In this document: positions 1 through 5,680 of the stretch, one piece after another | Numbering within the stretch: position 1 is the stretch's first letter | Layout of the letters: the number at the start of each line of letters is the position of its first letter | Assembly (NCBI GenBank): GCA_964642165.1 | Contig: CAZXOC010000392.1 | Span: forward strand, 1-5,680 | Direction of reading: 5' to 3' | DNA length: 5,680 bases | DNA from: CAYRVX01 sp964642165 | GTDB lineage: Bacteria > Planctomycetota > Phycisphaerae > SM23-33 | Notes under the pieces: model-generated | Told to the model about the DNA's origin: nothing | Seen by the model: only the letters and a program-made list of their open reading frames with translations | The model's database searches: none | Translations under genes and position numbers: made by a program

Positions 1-10
1 GGCGTGAGAA

Positions 11-30
11 TTTCGCCGGAAGGGGCGAAA
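11..30 (-). terminator. Possible terminator stem-loop after the HzsA-like gene
   Basis: About 33 bases past the TAG, the minus strand can fold TTTCGCC / GGCGAAA, a perfect 7-bp stem around a 6-base loop (CCTTCC). The base of the stem is A/T-rich, and it is followed by TTCTC rather than a clean T-run. The A/T-rich stem arms stand out against the local composition. Since the T-tract is weak, this may be a weak terminator, an RNA-stabilising 3' hairpin, or chance. The rest of the 1-63 flank shows nothing recognisable. Confidence 0.35.
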
Positions 31-63
31 AGTGTCGCGCAACGGCGCGTTCGCAGCCGGCGG

Positions 64-3000
64 CTAGCGCGCGTGGGCGGCGACGCGGAAGCCCACGTTG
101 TAGACCGGCTGGTACGCCCGGTAGGCCAGGCGCAGCGCGCTGCGGCAGCGGCGGGGGCGGTCGTACCAGGAGCCGCCGCGGACGACGCGCCGGCCGGGGG
201 CGGCGGGATCGTTGCGGCCGTCGCCGTCGCGCCAGGGGTAGGGTTTATAGAGACTTAGCGTCCACTCGGCGACGTTGCCGTGGGCGTCGTGCAGGCCCCA
301 GGCGTTGGGCTGGTACGTGCCGACGTCGGTCGATACCAGCGCGCCGTCGCGGAAGCGGGCGTCCTTCGGCACCCAGTCGTCGAAGCGATTTGGCCTAACC
401 ATCGGCACGGCCGGGGTGTAGGGGTCGGTGGCGAGCTCGCCAAGCGTGGCGTCGCCGAGGTTGGCGAAGGTCGAGAAGTCGACGCCGAAGCCGCCGTAGT
501 GGAACGGCCCGCCCGAGCCGGCGCGGCAGGCGTACTCCCACTGGGCCTCCGTCGGCAGGGCGAAGCGCAGGCCCCCGCCGGCGCGGGTCGTCAGCCATCG
601 GCAGAAGGCCGCGGCCTGCCGCCACGAGACGCGGACGACCGGCTGGCGCGGACCGTTGACCGGGTAGCCGTGGACGCCGAACTGGTAGCCGTGCTTGGAC
701 TCGACGCGGCTGTCGTGCAGCGGGTCGAAGCGGGCGAACTGCTCGTTGGTGACCTCGAGGCGGCCGATCCAGAACGGCCGGTCGATGCGTACGCGCGTCC
801 GGGGACGCTCATCCCGCGGCGAGGCGGCCTGGGCGGAGCCCATCACGAACTCGCCGGGCGGGATGCGGACCAGCTCCAGCGTGACGCCTTCGCCGAGGTC
901 GACCGCCCTCGCCGTCCGGCCGAGGGCCTCCTGGCGGCGCTTCGCCTCGGCGGCGTCGAAGGGCCAGCCGGGGCACTCGACGGGCGTGGCCGGCGGCGTC
1001 GCCTCGGGCGCGGGCAGGACCCGCGCGGGCGGCGGCGAGGGCGCCGGCGAGACCGCCTCGTCGTCCACGTCGAGGCCGGCGTAGAGCTTCATCATCTCGC
1101 GGCGTCGCCGGGCCTGGTGCTCCACGCGCTTGGGCCCGACGACCTCCGTCCACGTGCCGTGGTAGGGGCAGTTGAGGTCGATCCACGTGACGAGCCGGTC
1201 CCACGCCTCGGCGTCGAGGTGGACGTTGTGGTGGCCCTTGCGGAGCATCTGGACCAGCTCGGTGGTGCCGGCGTGGTACTCCATGGGCGTGAGGAGGCGG
1301 ATGTTGCTCTCGATGCCCGGCCGGCGGACGTAGCGGCAGAGGGCGTCGTAGCCGACGGAGAACTTGCCGCTGTCGCGCCCGCCGTTGCCCTTGTGACGGG
1401 ACCGCCAGCCGGCGATGGGCACGCCGCGGAGGTCCGGCATCCGGTTCGGGTCGAAGCGCCCGGTCGCGTCGGGCGAGTGGCAGCCGAGGCAGTGGCGGTC
1501 CACGACGGGCTGGACCTCGCGGGCGTAGCTGAAGCCCCTCGCCGGCCCGCGCCAGGGCTGGATCTCGGCCGGCTCGCCGCCCAGGGCCGAGCCCAGCGCG
1601 ACCGTCGGCGTCTCCTGCTCCCGCTCGTGGCAGCCGACACACGAGACGACCTCCCCGGGCATGCCCACGAGCCAGCTCCGCATGATCTGGAGGGCCTGGC
1701 CCTCGGCGTCCAGCGGCTGGAGCGAGATCGGCGTGTTGGCCGGGATGCGGAAGCAGGCCGAGCCGTCCGGCTCGACCGGCACCGTGCCGAGGACGCGCTT
1801 GATGTCCCACGGCCCGTCGGCGCCCACCACGCCCAGCAGCCCGCCGACCCCGTGGTAGCCGAAGTGGTACGTCAGCAGCCGGAGCTTCTTCACCGTCCCG
1901 CGCGGCACGCGGGCCAGTCCGCCCCCCCGGTAGATGTCCGCCAGGACGACCACCGCGTCGCGGCGGGCCGCATTGACCTTGCCGGCGATGACCGGGGGCC
2001 GCGGCGCCGGGCGCAGCGGGATCGGCTCGAGCATCGCGCTGCCGGGCTGCTCGCACAGGAGCACCATGTTGTCGAAGACGTCCACCAGGTAGACGCCCCA
2101 GAGGCTCTGCGGCGTCGGCTTGCCGGAGACCAGGAAGTGCTTCTCGCTGAGCGGGAAGGGATGGAGGAAGCGCGGCCAGGACGCGTCGACCAGGCGGTCG
2201 CGGATGGTCGGCTCGACGGTGCGGCCGTAGCCGGGGATCCGCTGCACAACGCCCTCGGCCTCGCGCCGGCTGCGGGACGGGTCGAAGAGCACCAGCTCGC
2301 CCATCCGCCGCACGCCGTGGTGCCCGGTGACGATGCCGGCGACCAGGCTGGGGTGCCCCGGGACCGCGCGGGCGTAGAAGACGCTGTTGGGCCAGTACGA
2401 GTTGCTGCCGTAGAGCGCCATCTGCCCCGTGCCGTCGGGGTTCATGTCGAACAGAATCCGCGAGTTGGAGTGGGGCAGGTCGGAGTACTCCCAGCGGAGG
2501 TACATCACGCGCCCGTTGTTCAGGACGGTCGGGCACCAGTCGTGGTCCTGGTCGAACGTCAGGCGGCGGACGCGCCCACCGGCGGCCTGCCAGAGGTAGA
2601 GGTTCGTCACGTGGCTGTTGCCCCGCACGCATGGCACGCCGATGAACGGGGCCGTCGAGTTGAAGACGATGTCGCCGTTCGGCAGGTAGCAGGCGTCGTA
2701 GTTGCCCACGTCGGGCTGGTCGATGAGCTTCCGCTGCCGCAGGCCCGTGCCGTCGGCGTTCATCTCGAAGACCCGCCAGGGGCCGTCGGGTGCGGGCATG
2801 GAGAAGAGCATCTTCCGGGCGTCGAAGTGCAGGTCCACGTCGCCGACGAACCGTCCGGCCTCCGGGCGGAACAGCGTGCTCAGCCGCCCGAGCCCCTCGG
2901 CGGAGCGGAAGTCCGTCAGGAGGGCGATCTCGTTGTCGTAGCCGGTCGGGCGCAGGGAGGAGTTGCTCTGCCAGTTCGCCGGCAGGCCGAGGTTCTTCGC

Positions 3001-3936
3001 GCCGCGGCGGATCACCAGCATCGTCGCGAAGTCGAGCAGCGGGTTGGCCAGGGCCAGCCGCCGGACGGCTCGCCGGGCGCGGAAGTACAGCCCGTGGGTC
3101 GTGAGCTCCGGGCTGTCGGGCGCCAGCTTCGCCAGGGCCTCGTCGATGCGTCCCGCCTCGCGGCGGAAGGCGGCCGCCGCGCCCGCCGGCTCCAGGTCGG
3201 CCGCCAGCATGCGCCCGGCGCGCAGCACGTCCGCCACGGCGGCGACGTACCCGTCTCGAGGAAGGGCCACGGCGGGCTCCGCCCGGCGCTTGGGTCGCCG
3301 GGGCTTCCGGGCCTTGCCCTTCGACCACGTGCCGGCGCTGGACTGCTCGGCCGGCTTGTGCAGGGCGAGGTTCTTCTTCGGGTCACCCGCGCCGTAGACC
3401 TCGATCTCGTCCAGATGCAGCCACGTGTTGCCCGGAAGCTGCACGCGGACGAACCGCGCCGCGGCGCCCTTCAGGGGCACGACCAGCGGCTTGCCGTCGG
3501 TGTGGCCGAGGAAGACCCGCCCGTCGTGGCGGTAGACCGTGCGCCACTGCTTGCCGTCGGCGGACAGCAGCACGTGCAGGCGGGCGGCGCGCTCGCTGAC
3601 CGTGCAGCGATTGTAGACCACCACGCGGTCCAGCGGCGCCGCCGCCCCGAGGTCCACGTGCCACCAGGGCTTGTTGTTCTGATTGGTGTGGAAGCCGAAG
3701 CCGCCGTTCTTGACGCCATCGCAGCCCCCGGCCGCGTCGGCTTGCGCCGAGACTCCCCCCGCCGACCGCCCCCGCGCCGCGCCAAGCCGGTGGAGCAACT
3801 GCTGCCGCCAGCCGGCCTCGATCGCCTCCGGCGTCCCGACCGATTGCGCCGCGATGGCGGCGAGCGGCATGCTCGCCAGGACCACTCCCGCCCAGACGAC
3901 CGCACGCCCGCGCCACAGCACCCGGTTGCGTTTCAT
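64..3936 (-). CDS. Exported diheme multidomain protein: discoidin-like + HzsA-like propeller/cytochrome + FGE-sulfatase domain
   Basis: The complete protein has 1290 residues (ATG 3936-3934, TAG 66-64). Residues 1-30 form a Sec signal peptide (basic MKRNRVLWRGR, hydrophobic core, cut near LAAIAA/Q). Residues about 60-183 are a discoidin/F5-8C-like module (GVKNGGFGFHT, PWWHVDLG, HLDEIEVYG). A NLALHKPAEQSS segment and a Lys/Arg-rich linker (206-218) follow. Residues about 220-345 are probably helical. About 345-760 is a PD40-type propeller related to the hydrazine synthase alpha-subunit middle domain (RWEYSDLPHSNSRILFDMNPD, SNSYWPNSVFYAR, GPWDIKRVLGTVPVEPDGSA). Two c-haem motifs follow, CVGCH (766-770) and CLGCH (816-820), then a Pro/Ala linker (about 960-990) and an FGE domain (about 1010-1287; LPTEAQWEYACRAG, HGNVAEWT, RGGSW, NVGFRVA). 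Haem attachment implies a periplasmic or surface location. Key differences from both parents: no Tyr four residues after the first haem His, and Asp1259 replaces one FGE catalytic Cys. Function is unknown; hydrazine synthesis and sulfatase activation are both unlikely. Architecture is firm, role is not. Confidence 0.93.
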   Translation of the reverse strand: MKRNRVLWRGRAVVWAGVVLASMPLAAIAAQSVGTPEAIEAGWRQQLLHRLGAARGRSAGGVSAQADAAGGCDGVKNGGFGFHTNQNNKPWWHVDLGAAAPLDRVVVYNRCTVSERAARLHVLLSADGKQWRTVYRHDGRVFLGHTDGKPLVVPLKGAAARFVRVQLPGNTWLHLDEIEVYGAGDPKKNLALHKPAEQSSAGTWSKGKARKPRRPKRRAEPAVALPRDGYVAAVADVLRAGRMLAADLEPAGAAAAFRREAGRIDEALAKLAPDSPELTTHGLYFRARRAVRRLALANPLLDFATMLVIRRGAKNLGLPANWQSNSSLRPTGYDNEIALLTDFRSAEGLGRLSTLFRPEAGRFVGDVDLHFDARKMLFSMPAPDGPWRVFEMNADGTGLRQRKLIDQPDVGNYDACYLPNGDIVFNSTAPFIGVPCVRGNSHVTNLYLWQAAGGRVRRLTFDQDHDWCPTVLNNGRVMYLRWEYSDLPHSNSRILFDMNPDGTGQMALYGSNSYWPNSVFYARAVPGHPSLVAGIVTGHHGVRRMGELVLFDPSRSRREAEGVVQRIPGYGRTVEPTIRDRLVDASWPRFLHPFPLSEKHFLVSGKPTPQSLWGVYLVDVFDNMVLLCEQPGSAMLEPIPLRPAPRPPVIAGKVNAARRDAVVVLADIYRGGGLARVPRGTVKKLRLLTYHFGYHGVGGLLGVVGADGPWDIKRVLGTVPVEPDGSACFRIPANTPISLQPLDAEGQALQIMRSWLVGMPGEVVSCVGCHEREQETPTVALGSALGGEPAEIQPWRGPARGFSYAREVQPVVDRHCLGCHSPDATGRFDPNRMPDLRGVPIAGWRSRHKGNGGRDSGKFSVGYDALCRYVRRPGIESNIRLLTPMEYHAGTTELVQMLRKGHHNVHLDAEAWDRLVTWIDLNCPYHGTWTEVVGPKRVEHQARRRREMMKLYAGLDVDDEAVSPAPSPPPARVLPAPEATPPATPVECPGWPFDAAEAKRRQEALGRTARAVDLGEGVTLELVRIPPGEFVMGSAQAASPRDERPRTRVRIDRPFWIGRLEVTNEQFARFDPLHDSRVESKHGYQFGVHGYPVNGPRQPVVRVSWRQAAAFCRWLTTRAGGGLRFALPTEAQWEYACRAGSGGPFHYGGFGVDFSTFANLGDATLGELATDPYTPAVPMVRPNRFDDWVPKDARFRDGALVSTDVGTYQPNAWGLHDAHGNVAEWTLSLYKPYPWRDGDGRNDPAAPGRRVVRGGSWYDRPRRCRSALRLAYRAYQPVYNVGFRVAAHAR

Positions 3937-3940
3937 CAAG

Positions 3941-3947
3941 CTCTCCT
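3941..3947 (-). promoter_or_regulatory. Shine-Dalgarno sequence that fixes the start of the HzsA-like gene
   Basis: The minus strand reads AGGAGAG at 3947-3941. Its GGAG core is separated by six bases from the ATG at 3936-3934. This spacing is near ideal and the start it selects opens directly into a signal peptide. It therefore supports 3936 as the start over the ATG at 3996-3994, which overlaps the -10 box and has no comparable ribosome binding site. Confidence 0.8.
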
Positions 3948-3994
3948 GACGCGTACCTCCGCCACGCGGACAGGGCGGACACCGCTCCGGGCCC

Positions 3995-4022
3995 ATTATA
4001 CAGCCCCGCCGGCGGATGTCGG
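3995..4022 (-). promoter_or_regulatory. Predicted sigma70-type promoter of the large HzsA-like gene
   Basis: Read on the minus strand, a perfect TATAAT -10 box lies at 4000-3995. A CCGACA element (four of six matches to TTGACA) lies at 4022-4017, with a 16-base spacer. An A/T-only hexamer stands out in this GC-rich spacer. Transcription would start near 3988, giving a leader of about 50 bases. The -10/-35 spacer contains a perfect 10-bp palindrome (4006-4015, CCGCCGGCGG), and the leader could form a small hairpin at 3958-3970 (five-base stem, three-base loop). Both could be chance in such GC-rich DNA. The site lies within the 107-base gap after the peptidase gene, so the large gene can be transcribed independently, although readthrough is not excluded. 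Confidence 0.6.
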
Positions 4023-4043
4023 GGGGGTGTGCCTTCTCCGCGC

Positions 4044-5680
4044 TCAGGTGAGGTTCTCGATCTGGAGGGGCTCGAGGTCGTCGGCGGGGTCGAAGCCGAA
4101 GACGCGACTGAGGAAGTACAGCTCGCCCTCGAGGGCCCGGCGGATGTTGTCGGCGCGGCGGAAGCCGTGCTGCTCGCCGGCGAACTCCACCAGCGCGACG
4201 GGCAGGCCCTTGGCCCGCAGGGCGTCGGCCATCTTCCGCGCCTGGTTCGGCGGGACGATCCGGTCCTCCAGGCCCTGGAAGAACACGACGGGGCAGCTCA
4301 GGCCCTCGACGTGGTGGATGGGGCTCCGCTCGACGTACAGGTCGCGCCGCTGGGGGTACGGGCCGATCAGCGTGTCGAGGTAGCGGCTCTCGAACTTGTG
4401 CGTCTCCTTCGCGAGGGCCTCGCAGTCGCTGACGCCGAAGTGGCTGGCGCCCGCGGCGAAGACGTCCCGGAAGGTCAGGCACGACAGCGTCGTGTACCCG
4501 CCGGCGCTGCCGCCGGTGATCGCCAGGCGCCGGCCGTCCACCCGCCCGGCCTCCGCCAGGTGCCGCGCACCGTGGGAGCAGTCGTCGACGTCCACCACGC
4601 CCCACTGCCCGTAGAGCCGCCGGCGATACGCCCGCCCGTAGCCCGTCGAGCCGCCGTAGTTCACGTCCAGCACGGCGATGCCCCGGCTGGTGTAGTACAG
4701 GATGCCCAGCCGCAGCGACGCCGCCGTCGCCGACGTGGGCCCGCCGTGGACCATCACCACCAGCGGCGGCTTCTCGCCCGGCGGCGCGGCGTAGTCCCGG
4801 TTCCGCGGCGGGTAGAACAGGGCGTGGGCGGTTCGTCCGCCCGTCGTCGGGAACTCGATCGGCTCGGGCTTCGAGATGCAGCCCTCGTCGATCTCCAGGT
4901 CGCTGGCGCGGCGAAGCTCCTCGGACTCGCCCGCGGCCGCGTCGTACAGCACCACGGCCGTTGCCCGCGAGGGCGAGCCGGCGATGAACACGGCCCGCCC
5001 CCCGGCTGCCCGCACGTCGCGGAGCATCGTGTAGGGCGTGGCGATCCGCTCCAGCTCGAGGGAATCCGTGTTTAGCGCGGCCAGGTGGTCCAGCCCGTCC
5101 CGCGAGTACGCGCACAGGATCCGCCCGGCGGAAACGAACGCGTAGCTCGACTGGGCGAACACCCACTGCGGGCGGGCGAACTCGGCGGCCATCGGCGCCA
5201 GCGGCTCTGCCTCGCCGTCGCGCCACCGGTGGAGGTTCCACCAGCCGCTGCGGTCGGAGGCGAAGTACAGCTCCGGCCGGGCGGGATCGGGCGACCACTC
5301 CGGCTGGACGACGGATTCGTCCGCGCCGCCGGCGACGTGCGTCGCCTCGCCGAGCGACCCGTCGTCGCGGATCGGCGCGACCCACAGCTCGGCGGCGTCC
5401 CACGGCATGTGCGGGTGGTTCCACGACAGCCAGGCGAGCGTCGAGCCGCCCGGGCTGACGCGCGGCGAGGCGTAGAAGTCGCTGCCGGCTACGAGCGTGT
5501 CCTCGCGGCCGTCGCGGGGGTCGACGGCGGCGATGGTGTTGACGGCCTCGCCGTCGCCGCGGTGGTCCTCGCGGACGGCGATCAGGCGCCCGCGGCGCGG
5601 GTCGTGGACGAAGTCCGCGTAGCGAACGCCCTCCGGCGTGCCGACGGCCTCCGGGGCGCCCGGGGCGGCGATGCGGTAGA
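4044..5680 (-). CDS. S9 family serine peptidase (prolyl oligopeptidase / dipeptidyl aminopeptidase-like), 5'-truncated by the window edge
   Basis: This is a serine peptidase expected to cleave short peptides, often N-terminal dipeptides or post-proline bonds; exact specificity cannot be read. The frame is open from the window edge to TGA at 4046-4044, giving 544 visible residues. The ATG at 5406-5408 is internal: the 90 codons upstream of it are open and read as propeller sequence, including SWNHPHMPWD, a typical S9 motif. Visible residues 1 to about 270 are the N-terminal beta-propeller and about 300-535 the alpha/beta-hydrolase domain. The triad is visible: Ser391 in GGSAGGY (codon 4506-4508), Asp472 in GLEDRIVPP (4263-4265) and His504 in GEQHGF (4167-4169). 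The oxyanion loop HGGPTS and the family signature STGYGRAYRRRLYGQWG are intact. Full S9 proteins of this type run about 600-700 residues, so a modest N-terminal part is missing, and any signal peptide is unseen. No clear terminator follows it. Family call is firm; substrate and location are not. Confidence 0.95.
   Translation of the reverse strand, partial: YRIAAPGAPEAVGTPEGVRYADFVHDPRRGRLIAVREDHRGDGEAVNTIAAVDPRDGREDTLVAGSDFYASPRVSPGGSTLAWLSWNHPHMPWDAAELWVAPIRDDGSLGEATHVAGGADESVVQPEWSPDPARPELYFASDRSGWWNLHRWRDGEAEPLAPMAAEFARPQWVFAQSSYAFVSAGRILCAYSRDGLDHLAALNTDSLELERIATPYTMLRDVRAAGGRAVFIAGSPSRATAVVLYDAAAGESEELRRASDLEIDEGCISKPEPIEFPTTGGRTAHALFYPPRNRDYAAPPGEKPPLVVMVHGGPTSATAASLRLGILYYTSRGIAVLDVNYGGSTGYGRAYRRRLYGQWGVVDVDDCSHGARHLAEAGRVDGRRLAITGGSAGGYTTLSCLTFRDVFAAGASHFGVSDCEALAKETHKFESRYLDTLIGPYPQRRDLYVERSPIHHVEGLSCPVVFFQGLEDRIVPPNQARKMADALRAKGLPVALVEFAGEQHGFRRADNIRRALEGELYFLSRVFGFDPADDLEPLQIENLT

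Noticed and set aside
809..3328. An 839-residue minus-strand open frame in another phase of the large gene
   Set aside because: It is Arg/Pro/Ala-rich without motifs, while the overlapping frame encodes haem motifs and conserved domains.
64..3936. Annotation as hydrazine synthase alpha subunit (hzsA), implying an anammox organism
   Set aside because: The characteristic Tyr after the first haem motif is absent, the protein has extra discoidin and FGE domains, and the adjacent gene is a peptidase, not another hydrazine synthase subunit.
3994..3996. Alternative ATG start 20 codons upstream of the chosen start of the large gene
   Set aside because: It overlaps the -10 box, lacks a well-placed ribosome binding site, and would put a Cys/Pro-rich extension before a normal signal peptide.
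4021..4027. A run of seven G (C on the coding strand) just after the peptidase gene
   Set aside because: A short homopolymer in very GC-rich DNA; no stem, repeat unit or known signal is associated with it.
280..4383. A 1367-residue plus-strand open frame
   Set aside because: It is antisense to recognised domains of both genes. Its Val/Arg/Ala/Gly-rich composition is what high GC at third positions produces on the opposite strand, and no motif is present.
4029..5075. A 348-residue plus-strand open frame antisense to the peptidase
   Set aside because: It has low-complexity composition and no recognisable domain, and it lies opposite the catalytic S9 domain. It is a shadow frame.
5406..5408. 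ATG as the start of the peptidase gene
   Set aside because: The frame is open for 90 more codons to the window edge, and those codons encode convincing S9 propeller sequence that continues smoothly into this Met.
64..5424. A single 1786-residue minus-strand open frame covering both genes
   Set aside because: The part before 3936 runs through the promoter and, out of phase, through the peptidase gene. It is Arg/Pro/Gly-rich and shows no domain. The real start at 3936 has a Shine-Dalgarno and a signal peptide.

Overview
The window is very GC-rich (roughly 70% by eye) and carries two genes, both on the minus strand, so the biological reading order runs from the right end to the left. The larger protein has an architecture I associate with Planctomycetota, mostly uncultured lineages: a discoidin-like module, a beta-propeller related to the hydrazine synthase alpha subunit, two c-type haem motifs and a formylglycine-generating-enzyme (FGE/sulfatase-modifying) domain. 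A related PVC-group bacterium is possible. The assignment rests on recall of family patterns, not on a search.

Layout, in transcription order. (1) Positions 5680-4044 hold the C-terminal 544 residues of an S9 (prolyl oligopeptidase / dipeptidyl aminopeptidase-like) serine peptidase. Its start lies outside the window. (2) Positions 4043-3937 form a 107-base spacer with a good sigma70-type promoter (perfect TATAAT) and a clear Shine-Dalgarno. This suggests that the next gene has its own promoter. (3) Positions 3936-64 hold a complete 1290-residue exported diheme multidomain protein. (4) Positions 63-1 are the downstream flank, with a 7-bp stem-loop that may be a terminator.

No RNA genes, mobile elements, CRISPR arrays or long repeats are visible. 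The many long open frames in other phases are shadows of GC-rich coding sequence.

How the genes relate: the peptidase probably degrades peptides. The large protein is predicted to be a periplasmic or cell-surface redox protein, with possible ligand-binding folds (discoidin at the N-terminus, FGE/C-type-lectin fold at the C-terminus) flanking a diheme core. A shared pathway is not shown by the sequence; the evidence is only adjacency and common orientation, and the second gene has its own promoter. The most interesting object is the large protein. It resembles the hydrazine synthase alpha subunit but appears to lack the unusual Tyr haem ligand. Its FGE domain also lacks one of the two catalytic cysteines, so neither parent function can be transferred to it.
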